Positions 54,762 through 64,000 of a stretch of DNA of 64,000 bases are shown one piece after another. Under the pieces are notes generated by a model. The model ran no database searches and had not been told where the DNA came from. It saw only the letters and a list, made by a program, of their open reading frames with translations. Source of the stretch: Alphaproteobacteria bacterium (GTDB taxonomy: Bacteria > Pseudomonadota > Alphaproteobacteria > Caulobacterales > Maricaulaceae). The position numbers and the translations under genes were made by a program. Position 1 is the stretch's first letter; each line of letters starts with the position of its first letter. Location of the stretch: assembly GCA_024278855.1 (NCBI GenBank), contig JAJRSJ010000012.1, positions 20,700 to 84,699 of the forward strand, in the 5' to 3' direction.

Positions 54762-55442
54762 CTAGGTTTTAGCTAGGTCTGATCCAGGGTCCACCAAACG
54801 ATAACCAAGCCCGCGCACGGTTTCGATACGCTTAACCCCGATTTTACGGCGCAGGCGGCCAATAAATACCTCAATTGTATTGGAATCACGGTCACAATCC
54901 TGGTCATAAATATGTTCGACCAATTCGGTACGCGAAATCACCTTGTCCACATGCATGGCCATATAGGACAACAGGCGAAACTCGTGGGAGGTTAATTTTA
55001 CTGGCGTACCATCAACAAATGCCCGCCCGGCGCGGTTGTCAACGGCCAAGCCGCCAATATCAATCGTGTCGGTTGTGTGTCCGGCAGCACGGCGCACCAA
55101 AGCCCGCAAGCGGGCCAGTAATTCTTCGGTATGAAAGGGTTTGGTCAGATAATCATCGGCGCCTGCATCAAAGCCGGCAACTTTTTCGCTCCACTGGTCT
55201 CTGGCCGTAAGGATTAGCACCGGGAATGCTTTTCCGTCCGCCCGCCATTTCTGCAATATGCTAATGCCGTCTATAATCGGCAGACCGAGATCAAGCACGA
55301 CCGCATCATAGGGCTCCGTATCGCCCAAAAAATGACCTTCCTCACCGTCCAATGCCATATCAACTGCATAACCCGCATCACCAAGGGCTTCTTTAAGTTG
55401 GCGGGCTAAATCCGGATCATCTTCAACTATCAGTACACGCAT
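54762..55442 (-). CDS. OmpR/PhoP-family response regulator
   Basis: 226 residues: receiver (VEDDPDLA, phospho-Asp in VVLDLGLPIIDG, Lys in LTKPFH) and winged helix (LTSHEFRLLSYMAMH, SNTIEVFIGRLRRKIG, TVRGLGYRL). PhoP-like by pairing with an HGLKTPL kinase and a PepSY gene just upstream, an arrangement common for PhoPQ-type systems. Probably cotranscribed with the PepSY gene and the kinase. Confidence 0.93.
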   Translation of the reverse strand: MRVLIVEDDPDLARQLKEALGDAGYAVDMALDGEEGHFLGDTEPYDAVVLDLGLPIIDGISILQKWRADGKAFPVLILTARDQWSEKVAGFDAGADDYLTKPFHTEELLARLRALVRRAAGHTTDTIDIGGLAVDNRAGRAFVDGTPVKLTSHEFRLLSYMAMHVDKVISRTELVEHIYDQDCDRDSNTIEVFIGRLRRKIGVKRIETVRGLGYRLVDPGSDLAKT

Positions 55443-55487
55443 GGAAATCTCCTTATTTTTTATAGAGGCTGGAGCTAGGCTCGGCGC

Positions 55488-55889
55488 TTAGCCTTTCACA
55501 CGTCCGGTGTAAGCGTCAACATAAACATCAACAATTCTGCCATTTTTTTGCTGTAACCGCACCCGGTAGGTGGACTGATTGACCAATTGCACATTAACAA
55601 ATCTGGCACCGCGCACCCGGTTTAGGGCGGCGGATTTTGCCTGGCTTGCAGATATGCGTTTGCGTTGGGCGTATTGGGTGTCGATGCTATACATAGAATG
55701 GCCCAATTGTCCTTGGAAAATTGGCTGTAAACCTATCCGGTTTTGCAGGCGCATATCTTGCCCGATTGGCTGCTCTGTCTGGACTTGATTAGGCGTTATT
55801 GGGCCAGGCGCTGCCGCTGCACGTGCCGCAGGCAATGCAAGGGAGGCGAACAAAATGCCCAAAATGATATGTCGTATCTGTTTCAACAT
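55488..55889 (-). CDS. PepSY-domain periplasmic protein
   Basis: 133 residues from MLKQIRHIILGILFASLALP; signal peptide to about residue 22. The PepSY-like C-terminus (ISASQAKSAALNRVRGARFVNVQLVNQSTYRVRLQQ, DVYVDAYTGRV) is clear. PepSY proteins inhibit proteases or sense conditions in the periplasm. A GGGGCAG site decides this start over 55934. 45 bp upstream of the regulator, likely one operon. Confidence 0.85.
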   Translation of the reverse strand: MLKQIRHIILGILFASLALPAARAAAAPGPITPNQVQTEQPIGQDMRLQNRIGLQPIFQGQLGHSMYSIDTQYAQRKRISASQAKSAALNRVRGARFVNVQLVNQSTYRVRLQQKNGRIVDVYVDAYTGRVKG

Positions 55890-55949
55890 GCTGCCCCTAT
55901 AGAGTTTATTCTGTGAATGCAAACTGAATGCCACATTCAGGTAAATTGG

Positions 55950-56879
55950 TTAAATATTCATATTCGTGCGCGGATCTGGCTGATTTTCCCAAGATTTCAG
56001 ACAATCTTTCAAGTCTTCGCCCAGTTTTTCCGGCAATACAATCATCAAACGCACCAATAAATCACCGCCCTTGATCCCCTTGCCTTTCAGCCGCAACACC
56101 TTGCCGGAGCTTGATCCCGGCCCGATACTCAGGGTGACATCGCCTTTTGGGGTCGGCACGTTGACTTTCCCGCCGAGCACCGCCTCTTGTAAGGTGATGG
56201 GTAAATCCATTCTAAGATTACTGCCGTCGCGGCGTAAATATTTATGGGGTTTCACACTGATATTTACCTTGGCATCGCCCGGCGGGCCGCCGTTTAACCC
56301 CCCTTGCCCTTTGGCGCGCAACCGCAATGTCGTACCGTCTTTCACGCCTTCGGGGATTTTTATTTTCAACTGCCCGCCGTCTCCCATGCGCACCTGCTTG
56401 GTCACGCCCTTTACCGCTTCGGGTAATGAAACAGCCAAGGAATACCGAATATCAGCCCCCTTTTGCGGCGGCGGTGCGGGTCGCCTGAACTGAGGGCGGC
56501 TGTTTGAACCACCGCGTGCGCCGCCCATTTGCATGCCAAACAGCGACGCAAACAAATCGCTCATATCACCGCTCATTTGCGCACCGGATGCGGTTCTAAA
56601 CCCGCCCCCCATCGTGCTGCCCGGGCCGCCGCGCCCGGAAAACGGGTGCTGCTGCTGACCAGACGCATCAATGCCGCCACTATCATACTGGGCGCGTAAA
56701 TCCTTATCAGAAAGCAGGGTGTTGGCCGCAGAAATCTCCTTAAACCGCTCCGCAGCCTTGGCATTGTCCGGGTTTTTATCCGGATGCCATTTCTTGGCCA
56801 AAGCCCGGTAGGCTTTTTTGATGTCCTTTTCGCTCGCGGTTTTACGAACACCGAGTATTTTATAGGGGTCTTTAGCCAC
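55950..56879 (-). CDS. DnaJ/CbpA-like co-chaperone
   Basis: 309 residues. J domain (1-70) with HPD in KKWHPDKNP, a Gly-rich linker with Met-rich segments (about 75-130) and the two-part C-terminal substrate-binding domain ([17 protein letters not shown] to LIVLPEKL). No zinc-finger Cys, so type II (CbpA/DnaJ2) rather than DnaJ proper. Stimulates DnaK. Not in an obvious operon. Confidence 0.9.
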   Translation of the reverse strand: MAKDPYKILGVRKTASEKDIKKAYRALAKKWHPDKNPDNAKAAERFKEISAANTLLSDKDLRAQYDSGGIDASGQQQHPFSGRGGPGSTMGGGFRTASGAQMSGDMSDLFASLFGMQMGGARGGSNSRPQFRRPAPPPQKGADIRYSLAVSLPEAVKGVTKQVRMGDGGQLKIKIPEGVKDGTTLRLRAKGQGGLNGGPPGDAKVNISVKPHKYLRRDGSNLRMDLPITLQEAVLGGKVNVPTPKGDVTLSIGPGSSSGKVLRLKGKGIKGGDLLVRLMIVLPEKLGEDLKDCLKSWENQPDPRTNMNI

Positions 56880-56962
56880 TGAAATCTCCTTCCCACACTA
56901 TGTAAGCCGTGAAACAACAGATGCAAGTCAGTTTAAACCACAAACTGGCTTGCACGTGTATT

Positions 56963-57979
56963 TTACCGGGTTTTTAAAATCCATGCGGCAGGTTTATTAT
57001 CGTCCGTTAAGTAAAATTTCTGGGGCGCCTCAACTTCGAAGCCTGAGCGCGAAAACACCGCAAGTATATTGTTTGCATCTTTCGCACTCAGAGCGGCCTG
57101 TTGCATGCTGTGCATTCTGCCCTTATAGGCATCAATTTCGCCCTGCATACCGTCAAGCCATCCTATTATATCCGCAAGACTATATGCTTTTCTACGGTTG
57201 AACAAATCAATAGTGCCAGAATATAAATGCTGTCCCAGCTTGTGAATTTCACTACTGCCGTTTTGCCCCAAACCTATCCAGCCGGTTATTTTTTCGCGCG
57301 GGGCCGTAAGGCCGCTCACCGCGTCTTCATAAGCTTTTTTCGTCTTTGGCGAGGGTGTGCTCTCGGCTGCAAATGCAGCCGAAAACACGGCCTTGGCCGC
57401 CGGGATGAAATTAGATTGGGCAAGGGTTTTTATGTCATTTAAATGGCCATGAACCTCTTGCTCTATGCCGCCGCCCTTGATGTGGCATAGGGCGGTAAAT
57501 TGCCCATTTGGATTGAGCAGGCGTGCCATTTCTGTGGCCGCCGCCAAGACTTGCCGGCGACTGCCTGCATATTCAAAACCGTATTGACTGACCACCATGT
57601 CATAAGCACCGCCCGCCAAGCCCGTTTTATCGACGGGCGCAACGATACCCTTGACACCCTTTATACCTTTGGCAGCTGCAAACTCTGCTTGCACGGCTTT
57701 AATGGCCGCATCAGAAATATCGACCCCGCTCAGCTCGGTAAACCCGCTATTGTGCGCATGGCGCAAAACCGAGCCGGCCCCGCACGCCATATCCAGAATT
57801 TTTGCGCCGCTGTCCAGTCCCGCAAAACTTGCCGTCCAAAACGCGCCCAGTTTTTCATTATGTTCAATGCCCACACCCACAAGGGCTTCCCCGAAGCCAT
57901 CCCCGGGGTTTTCACCAGAACTATTTCCGGCACGGCCTTGCCAATAATTGCCCCAGTTTTGCTTGTTTGTATCGCTCAT
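56963..57979 (-). CDS. Class I SAM-dependent methyltransferase in the ast operon
   Basis: 338 residues. Motif I ILDMACGAGSVLRHA (about 63-77), GVDIS and VVSQYGFEYA show a class I fold; the C-terminal 140 residues are not recognised. It abuts the astB stop directly, so it is the last gene of the arginine-degradation operon. The substrate is unknown. Confidence 0.8.
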   Translation of the reverse strand: MSDTNKQNWGNYWQGRAGNSSGENPGDGFGEALVGVGIEHNEKLGAFWTASFAGLDSGAKILDMACGAGSVLRHAHNSGFTELSGVDISDAAIKAVQAEFAAAKGIKGVKGIVAPVDKTGLAGGAYDMVVSQYGFEYAGSRRQVLAAATEMARLLNPNGQFTALCHIKGGGIEQEVHGHLNDIKTLAQSNFIPAAKAVFSAAFAAESTPSPKTKKAYEDAVSGLTAPREKITGWIGLGQNGSSEIHKLGQHLYSGTIDLFNRRKAYSLADIIGWLDGMQGEIDAYKGRMHSMQQAALSAKDANNILAVFSRSGFEVEAPQKFYLTDDNKPAAWILKTR

Positions 57980-59341
57980 TTATTGTCTCTGGAACGGATA
58001 AAAATCATCGCCCAGTCCCATAATTTTTGTAAGTGCATCCAAAGCCGTAAAGCTTTCTCTCATCAATGCCGGATCGCCCAAATCGTCCGGGGCGAGTGCT
58101 TCGCGGTAATGTGTGTTCACCCAGACCCTAAGCCGTTCATACAACCGCTCATCCAGAAGCATTTTCTGGTTAGCAGCAGCTTGTTCCGCCTTGGTTAAGA
58201 CCACGCGCAAGCGCAAACAGGCCGGCCCGCCGCCGTTACGCATGCTTTGGCGGACATCCACATATTGAACCGCACCGATGGGGCCATTACTGGCCACCAG
58301 TTTATCACAATAGGCTTTGGTATAGGGGTTGTTTTCGGTTTCGGTCGGCGCAACCAAAGTGAGTCGGCTCTCCCCGGGAAATTGCACCAACATGGAGTTG
58401 AACAAATAGGCGGAAATAGCCGCTTTAATCGGGACATCTTTGTTGGCGACTTCCACAAATTGCGGCGTGAATAACCCGTCAGAAGCCTTGTCAATATCGG
58501 CCAAAACCCGCTGCGTGTCCGCAAAGGCATCTTCGTGATAGAACAAACATTGCGCCGCGCCCACGCAAACAACGTCATTATGAAACGCACCCGCGTCAAT
58601 GACTTTGGCGGCTTGCTTGGCGAACACCGTGCGGCTTGCGTCTAGCCCGTGTCTGGCCGCAATGATTTGACTGGCCTGTAAGGTCTGGCGGGCCGGGAAT
58701 TTTGCGGTCTGTTCGCCCGATAATGCATCGCGGCCATAAACGAACAACTCAACCCCGGGCGCCCCGTGGCCCGCACACAAGCGCACATGGTTGGCCGCCC
58801 CCTCGTCCGCATACGTGGACTGCATGGGCAAAGCATCATGTACGCACACATGGCTTTCGCTCGGAAAGGCGGCGCGCAGCGCCCGGCCCGTTTGCGCATG
58901 TTCAATAGAGCGGTGTAACATGGTGGAGAGATTAGCCGGTGTCAGATGCAGGCGACCATCGGACCAATCAGCGGACGGGCTGACCGTTGCTGCATTTGCG
59001 GCCCACATGCTCGAGGCCGAACACATAGTGCGCACCAAAACCGGATTGGCCCGCCATGCGGCCGCCAACACATTTTCGTCGCGACCCGTAAACCCCATCC
59101 GGCGCAATTCGGCCAAATTAGGCCGGGCTTGCGGCGGTAATACCCCTTGCACCAGGCCGGCGTCCGCCATCAGTTTCATTTTTTGCAGACCTTGCAAAGC
59201 CGCCGCTCTGGGGGCCGCAATCAGCCCTTTGTTTTTGGCGCTGGCCAAATTGCCCGCCGACAAACCGCCGTAATTATGGGTTGGCCCAATCAGGCCATCA
59301 TAATTTGCTTCGTTGGCATAATTTGCTTCGCGGGCTAGCAT
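57980..59341 (-). CDS. astB: N-succinylarginine dihydrolase
   Basis: 453 residues. NYDGLIGPTHNYGGLSAGNLAS, MSTYADEGAANH-type core, GAFHNDVVCVGA and MRNGGGPACLRLRVVL (Cys nucleophile region) are AstB signatures. It hydrolyses succinylarginine to succinylornithine, CO2 and ammonia. The N-terminus carries an 18-bp duplication (EANYAN/EANYDG) relative to the usual AREVNYDGL start. It overlaps astD by 7 bp. Confidence 0.95.
   Translation of the reverse strand: MLAREANYANEANYDGLIGPTHNYGGLSAGNLASAKNKGLIAAPRAAALQGLQKMKLMADAGLVQGVLPPQARPNLAELRRMGFTGRDENVLAAAWRANPVLVRTMCSASSMWAANAATVSPSADWSDGRLHLTPANLSTMLHRSIEHAQTGRALRAAFPSESHVCVHDALPMQSTYADEGAANHVRLCAGHGAPGVELFVYGRDALSGEQTAKFPARQTLQASQIIAARHGLDASRTVFAKQAAKVIDAGAFHNDVVCVGAAQCLFYHEDAFADTQRVLADIDKASDGLFTPQFVEVANKDVPIKAAISAYLFNSMLVQFPGESRLTLVAPTETENNPYTKAYCDKLVASNGPIGAVQYVDVRQSMRNGGGPACLRLRVVLTKAEQAAANQKMLLDERLYERLRVWVNTHYREALAPDDLGDPALMRESFTALDALTKIMGLGDDFYPFQRQ
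59299..59330 (-). repeat. In-frame 18-bp duplication at the astB start
   Basis: CATAATTTGCTTCG occurs at 59299-59312 and 59317-59330 (plus strand), an 18-bp offset, adding six residues to the AstB N-terminus. Confidence 0.75.
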
Positions 59342-60786
59342 GTAGACAGTCCTTTTGCAGGCTGAACTTCGACCTTATCCGCGATTTGACTGGCCATGGG
59401 CCAAGCGCAAAAATCTGCGGCATAATAGGCCCCCGGATTATGATTGCCTGAAGCACCGGGGCCGCCAAATGGTAAAAAACCGGCGGCGCCCGTCGTTGGA
59501 CGGTTAAAATTGACCACACCGGCGCGAATTTTACGCTTGAATATATCCCCATCTTTAGGATCGTCACTGACCAATCCAGCCGACAACCCAAAGCGTGTAT
59601 TGTTAGCTTCGGCAATGCCCGCCGCCAAGCTTGGCACGCGAATGATCTGCATGACCGGGCCAAAAATGTCCGCGTCCGGCACTTGCACACCGGTCACATC
59701 AACAATACCGGGGCGCACAAAAGCCGGACTGCGGGCCATAATTTGTGCTTGGGTGATGATTTGTCCGCCGAGCGCCTGGGCGCGTTCGGTAATATGTGTA
59801 GCTATGGAAGAACTGATTACAGGCCCCATAAACGGCGCATCTGCATCATTCCACGCCCCGATTTTCATGGTGTTGGTCATATCAACTACGGCGTCCAAAA
59901 TCCTGTCCCCTAGCCCACCTTCGGGTAATAATATCCGCCGCGCACAGGTGCAACGCTGACCAGATGTGATGAAAGCCGACTGGACAATGATACTGGCAGC
60001 AGCCTTGACATCAGCCACATCCCACAAAAGCAGTGGATTATTACCGCCAAGCTCCAGTGCCAGCACAATTTCCGGACGGCCGCCAAATTTCTTGTGAATA
60101 AACGCGCCCGTACTGGCCGCGCCCGTAAACAACACCCCGTCAAGCTCCTTGTGGTCAAGCAGTGCCGCGCCCGTATCGCGCCCGCCTTGCACCATATTGA
60201 TGACACCGGGCGGAAAGCCTGCTTGCGCGTAAAGTTCGGTTAAAAATTCACCGACCGCCGGGCATTGTTCGCTAGGTTTGAACACCACCGTATTGCCGGC
60301 TATCAAGGCCGGGATAATTTGCCCATTTGGCAAATGGGCCGGAAAATTATAAGGGCCAAGCACCGCCATGACGCCGTGGGGGCGGTGTTGCAAATCGGCG
60401 CTGCCAAAGCCGGTCTGCGTACTGGAGACACCGGTACGATCTAGATAGGATTTCAAGGAAATATCGACCTTGCCCGCCGTCGCTCCCGCCTCGCCGCTCG
60501 CGTCCCATAATACTTTCCCGGTCTCGCGGGCGATTAACGCGGCCAGTTGGTCTTTTGCCGCCAATGCTATGTCCTTGAAGCGCAAAACAATGTCGCGCCT
60601 GTCTTCAAAACTGGTTTCAGACCAAGGGGTGAAGGATTTTCGTGCGGCCCGATAGGCTTGGTCGACTTGGGCCTGTGTTGCATTTGCACCTTGCCATACG
60701 GTCTCCTGGCTCGCCGGATCAAGACTGGAGAACCGCGAACCGTCCGCAGATTGCCAAACACCGCCGATAAAAACACCTTTGCTCAT
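59335..60786 (-). CDS. astD: N-succinylglutamate 5-semialdehyde dehydrogenase
   Basis: 483 residues of the aldehyde dehydrogenase family: GPYNFPAHLPNGQIIPALIAGNTVVFKPSEQ, catalytic Glu in LALELGGNNPLLLW, catalytic Cys in ITSGQRCTCARR. The signature matches AstD. Oxidises succinylglutamate semialdehyde in the AST arginine pathway. Overlaps astB and lies 1 bp from astA. Confidence 0.95.
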   Translation of the reverse strand: MSKGVFIGGVWQSADGSRFSSLDPASQETVWQGANATQAQVDQAYRAARKSFTPWSETSFEDRRDIVLRFKDIALAAKDQLAALIARETGKVLWDASGEAGATAGKVDISLKSYLDRTGVSSTQTGFGSADLQHRPHGVMAVLGPYNFPAHLPNGQIIPALIAGNTVVFKPSEQCPAVGEFLTELYAQAGFPPGVINMVQGGRDTGAALLDHKELDGVLFTGAASTGAFIHKKFGGRPEIVLALELGGNNPLLLWDVADVKAAASIIVQSAFITSGQRCTCARRILLPEGGLGDRILDAVVDMTNTMKIGAWNDADAPFMGPVISSSIATHITERAQALGGQIITQAQIMARSPAFVRPGIVDVTGVQVPDADIFGPVMQIIRVPSLAAGIAEANNTRFGLSAGLVSDDPKDGDIFKRKIRAGVVNFNRPTTGAAGFLPFGGPGASGNHNPGAYYAADFCAWPMASQIADKVEVQPAKGLSTC

Positions 60787-60787
60787 G

Positions 60788-61813
60788 CTATCGTCCTATT
60801 CTTTTCGCCAAAACGCGGGCCATTTCACCATCTTTAAGCCTTAAAGCTTTTATGGTCTTTGCAGCTAATTGCACGGTGTCATTTTCAAAACTTACTTCGG
60901 CAAATACTGAGCGGAAATTTTCAATGCTTTCATTGCTCATCAAAGCCCGGTGGGTCGGCTTTAAATTCTCCCGCACCGATACCGGTAAAATATGGGAATC
61001 CTTGACGGTTCTAATTTGGTCACGCGGTGCGGCCATTGTCGGGCCACCATCAAAAATATACACATAGCCGTCAAACCGAAAACCCTCAGCCTCTAGCAAA
61101 CGCCGCGCACCAACACCGTCGGGATGGGCGCGCCCGACAACCGCTTGGGCTTCATCGGTTAAAAGGTCTAAATATATCGGGTATTTAGGCATGAGGTCTG
61201 TGATAAATTGATTGTCGCTCTGGGCCGTAATTTCGTCGGCTTGGTTAAAATCCATTTTGAAGAATTTGCGCCCAAGCGATTCCCAAAACGGCGAATGCCC
61301 GTGTTCATCTACTCTGCCGCGTAATTCCGATATGATCGTGTCTGCAATGCGCTCAGGTGCCGTTGCCATCAACATATAGCGGGCTTGGGAAATCAAGCGC
61401 CCTGCGCCGCTGCCGCGCATTTTGCTTTTGACAAACAATGTCCCCACTTCGCTCGTGCCGGAATATTCATTGACCAGCAACATGACATCCATATCAAAAT
61501 GCCGGTTAGCCACACTGGCGCTTTGCGCAATTTTCAGCAGTTTGAAGCTAAAGAACGGCTTGTTGATACCGACCATAGCTTTGACGGCACTGACCCCGAC
61601 GATCTCGCCCGTATCGCTATCTTCCAGCATCAATAAATAAATATGATCTCCGGGTTGATCAATTTTCGCAGCAAAGCTTTTGACGGATTTGTCCAGACGC
61701 GCTGCCAAATCACTGTCCGGTACCGCCAAAGACGTAAATCCCGGCCCGGCGGAACGGGCCAGGTTAATAAAACTGTCAAGATCATCGGCCCGGGCCGGTC
61801 TAACTATCAGCAT
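60788..61813 (-). CDS. astA: Arginine N-succinyltransferase
   Basis: 341 residues. MLIVRPARADDLDSFINLARSAGPGFTSL, FVKSKMRGSGAGRLISQARYML, SPFWESLGRKFFKMDFNQAD and AEGFRFDGYVYIFDGGPTM are AstA signatures. Succinylates arginine to start the pathway. Its start overlaps the M20 gene by 14 bp. Confidence 0.95.
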   Translation of the reverse strand: MLIVRPARADDLDSFINLARSAGPGFTSLAVPDSDLAARLDKSVKSFAAKIDQPGDHIYLLMLEDSDTGEIVGVSAVKAMVGINKPFFSFKLLKIAQSASVANRHFDMDVMLLVNEYSGTSEVGTLFVKSKMRGSGAGRLISQARYMLMATAPERIADTIISELRGRVDEHGHSPFWESLGRKFFKMDFNQADEITAQSDNQFITDLMPKYPIYLDLLTDEAQAVVGRAHPDGVGARRLLEAEGFRFDGYVYIFDGGPTMAAPRDQIRTVKDSHILPVSVRENLKPTHRALMSNESIENFRSVFAEVSFENDTVQLAAKTIKALRLKDGEMARVLAKRIGR

Positions 61814-63098
61814 GTGTTTTCTCTTCTTTTGCTAAGGCTTTGGCGTGTTTGGCATCGAAGTCTCCCGAAGCGATTTTCATCAAGATCAAAGCCGATAATT
61901 TGGCCCGCTCAACCAGGCTAGAGAGTATGACAAATTCCCGGTCAGAATGAATTTCGCCGCCCCTAACCCCTAAAGTATCTACATTTGGACATCCACTGGC
62001 CCATAAATTATTGCCCTCGCATACCCCGCCGCTCGGTTTCCATTTTATATCAAGCCCCAACACATGACCAGCCTGTTTGACCCAATCAAATACCAGTGCA
62101 TTTGCCGGTGCCATAGGCTTGGGCGGGCGGGTAAAACCGCCAGTTAACTCAGCCTCTATTCCGTCCTCACGCTTAACGACCGCTACCAAACCATCAAGCT
62201 TATCCTTTATCCAAGCCTGGTCTTCGGTGCGTAACATCCGCACATTAAAACGGCCAATGGCCAGATCCGGGACAATATTAACGGCCCCGCCGCCGTCTAT
62301 TCTCGCCATATTAAAGGTAACGCCCTCGCGCTGCCCGTTTAGGGCGTCCATGGCTACACAAAACCGGGCCATAGCATTGATAGCGTTGCGCCCCAGATGA
62401 TGTTCGCGCCCGGCATGGGCCGCACGGCCCTTTATAATGAGCGCGAAATTACCGCTGCCTTTGCGCGCACCCGCCAATGAGCCGTCCGCCAATGCAGGTT
62501 CATATGTTAGGCCGATATCGGCCTTTCGGCCAAGCTTTGCGAGCAGCGGCGCGGAACCGGGCGAGCCGATTTCCTCGTCCGGGCTTAATAAAACGCAGTA
62601 GCCGACTTTGTGTGCGTCACTGGTTTTCTCAAAAGCTTTCAACGCTTCCAACATGACCAAAATACCGCCCTTCATGTCCGCAACCCCCGGGCCGCCGAGC
62701 TTGTCCGCGCCCAAATGCGTTGTTGTTTGAAACTGGCTATCTTGCGGAAACACAGTGTCATAATGACCCGTAAGGACAATCTGAATGTCTGCATCCGGGC
62801 GCACTTGCAATAACATTGCCGGCTCGTACTGAATATTGCTAACGCGACCATCTACTTCCACATATTTGCCCGGCGCCAATTGTGGTTCACTTATTTCGCC
62901 GGGTAGCACGCAAAATGCTTCGCAAAGTTCGGCCCGCATGGATTTAAGACCCGCTTTGTTGTGGCTACCCGAATTGATATGCGACCAAGCGATCAATTTT
63001 TCTTGAAGCACTGCCTGGCGGTGTCCAAGTTCGCTCAAAACTTGCTTTTCAGACGCGCTTAATATCAGGTTAGAGGTATTGGTTTTTAGCTTTGACAT
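61800..63098 (-). CDS. M20-family metallohydrolase heading the ast operon
   Basis: 432 residues. Metal-binding motifs in order: TGHYDTVFP (His, Asp), GGPGVADMKGG (Asp), LLSPDEEIGSPGS (Glu-Glu) and GGEIHSDREF (His); a dimerisation domain lies between. The family includes carboxypeptidase G2, ArgE and DapE. In this operon, where astE is not seen, it may cleave succinylglutamate or a related N-acyl amino acid; this is inference. Probably first gene of the transcript M20-astA-astD-astB-methyltransferase. Confidence 0.88.
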   Translation of the reverse strand: MSKLKTNTSNLILSASEKQVLSELGHRQAVLQEKLIAWSHINSGSHNKAGLKSMRAELCEAFCVLPGEISEPQLAPGKYVEVDGRVSNIQYEPAMLLQVRPDADIQIVLTGHYDTVFPQDSQFQTTTHLGADKLGGPGVADMKGGILVMLEALKAFEKTSDAHKVGYCVLLSPDEEIGSPGSAPLLAKLGRKADIGLTYEPALADGSLAGARKGSGNFALIIKGRAAHAGREHHLGRNAINAMARFCVAMDALNGQREGVTFNMARIDGGGAVNIVPDLAIGRFNVRMLRTEDQAWIKDKLDGLVAVVKREDGIEAELTGGFTRPPKPMAPANALVFDWVKQAGHVLGLDIKWKPSGGVCEGNNLWASGCPNVDTLGVRGGEIHSDREFVILSSLVERAKLSALILMKIASGDFDAKHAKALAKEEKTHADS

Positions 63099-63164
63099 AA
63101 TGAGTACCGGATTTTCGTTCCTAGCCTATAATATACGAAAAATTAGGCAGAATAACAGGTTTAT

Positions 63165-63191
63165 TCATAAAAAAACGCCCCGCCGAAACGG
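63165..63191 (-). terminator. Rho-independent terminator of the OmpA-family gene
   Basis: On the minus strand a 7-bp GC-rich stem (CGCTCCG/CGGGGCG, 6-nt loop) is followed by seven T, about 40 bases after the OmpA stop. Confidence 0.8.
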
Positions 63192-63231
63192 AGCGCTCTA
63201 AGCGTAAATGTCTAGGTCTTGAGCCTAGCAA

Positions 63232-64000
63232 TTATCGTGTGAAATTATTTGTAGGTATCAAACGGATAACCACTTCTGTGCGGCGGTTCAGCGGCTCGCG
63301 CACACCATCGCCGGTTCTTACTGCCAAAGCCGTTTCCCCGCGTGCGGTTTTGGTGACATTTGTTGTGGTCAAACCATTACGGCGTAACTCGCCTTCGACA
63401 TTGTCGGCCCGGCGGTTTGACAAACCGATATTATAACTGGCCGCACCGGAACTATCCGCATGACCCTCAATGACAATACCTGAAATACTACACTGGTTTG
63501 CAATACTGGTCGCGTTTAAAATCACCGCTTTGGCCTGATCCGTCAATGCGGACTGGTCCCACGGGAAATAGACCACAAAATCGGTAATACCTATATCACA
63601 AATAGATGCAACGGGCGCAATGGCTGCACATGTTTGCTGATTATAAACAAGCGTACCGTCCGGGCAGGTAAATGTTGGCGGTGCTGGCGCGACCGGCTTT
63701 GGTGGACACATTTTTGTATCCGCTACTTCCGCTTCATTCCAGCAAACATATGTCCTTGTCATCACAACGGGGCAATCTGCCATGGTTAATGCCTGTGAAC
63801 CATCTTTGCACGTGACATATTCCTGAACTGGCGGCGGCGGAGGCGGTGGTGTAGGCGCAGGCGCAGGCGCAGGCGCTTTTGCGCCAAATCTATAACGCAG
63901 ACCAGTCGTAATGGTATGGCTACCGGCACCGGAGGCACGAATCGCCAATCCAGTGGGTCCGCCCAAAACACCGCCAACTATATTTTGGCCAACGCCTGTA
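63232..64000 (-). CDS. OmpA-family outer-membrane protein (5' partial)
   Basis: The frame is open to the window end. The visible N-terminal part (VGGVLGGPTGLAIRASGAGSHTITTGLRYRFGA) looks like the last strand of a beta-barrel ending in an aromatic. A Pro/Ala linker, a segment of about 90 residues with Cys pairs (CKDGSQALTMADCP, CWNE...CPP, CPDG...C), and an OmpA peptidoglycan-binding domain (about the last 115 residues: VIEGHADSSGAASYNIGLSNRRADNV, NRRTEVVIRL) follow. Ties the outer membrane to murein. Its terminator is well defined. Confidence 0.92.
   Translation of the reverse strand, partial: TGVGQNIVGGVLGGPTGLAIRASGAGSHTITTGLRYRFGAKAPAPAPAPTPPPPPPPVQEYVTCKDGSQALTMADCPVVMTRTYVCWNEAEVADTKMCPPKPVAPAPPTFTCPDGTLVYNQQTCAAIAPVASICDIGITDFVVYFPWDQSALTDQAKAVILNATSIANQCSISGIVIEGHADSSGAASYNIGLSNRRADNVEGELRRNGLTTTNVTKTARGETALAVRTGDGVREPLNRRTEVVIRLIPTNNFTR

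Overview
The window reads as a chromosomal segment of a free-living alphaproteobacterium of moderate GC, most likely Hyphomonadaceae/Maricaulales (Robiginitomaculum/Hellea-like; inference). Grounds are the gene orders rplU-rpmA-GNAT-obgE-proB-proA-nadD-rsfS-rlmH-envC-ctpA-deacetylase-rppH and degP-RR-HK-glnE, an F1 beta subunit with a Lys/Ala-rich N-terminal extension, a PleC/DivJ-type kinase, and GatCAB plus GltX (indirect Gln-tRNA route). No rRNA, tRNA, phage, CRISPR or transposase gene was seen; nearly everything is housekeeping.

Layout. 1-7.25 kb: 3' part of a giant gene (at least 2415 aa) built of 23-residue repeats in an acidic block followed by a basic block, then a peptidoglycan-binding domain. 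7.3-20 kb: ribosomal proteins, ObgE, proline synthesis, NAD synthesis, ribosome silencing, rRNA methylation, cell-wall hydrolase activation, two S41 proteases, a deacetylase-like protein and RppH. 20-25 kb: atpHAGDC (minus). 25-31 kb: membrane protein, priA, transaldolase-like fsa, metK and ahcY. 31-37 kb: Sel1-like protein, nitroreductase, small membrane proteins, gatCAB with an extra gene inside. 37-45 kb: a structured intergenic region, Cys-rich secreted protein, gltX, nadE, EAL protein, PleC-like kinase. 45-56 kb: degP/two-component/glnE cluster, DUF938 methyltransferase, a second two-component system whose kinase is fused in frame to a lipoprotein hydrolase, PepSY protein and DnaJ-like protein. 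57-63 kb: arginine succinyltransferase catabolism (astA, astD, astB) with an M20 hydrolase and a methyltransferase. 63.2 kb to the end: 3' part of an OmpA-family gene.

Four genes are disrupted. obgE, gltX and the PleC-like kinase each have a one-base deletion in or next to a homopolymer, and proA and gltX each carry an in-frame stop. Because obgE is normally essential, sequence or assembly error is the simplest explanation, but C-to-T-type nonsense changes, a non-ATG atpC start and two run-on frames (gatC; kinase-hydrolase) leave room for real decay.

The best candidates for undescribed biology are the charge-inverted repeat giant, the kinase-lipoprotein hydrolase fusion, the hairpin-rich region at 37.4-37.6 kb, and the extra genes in the gat and ast operons.
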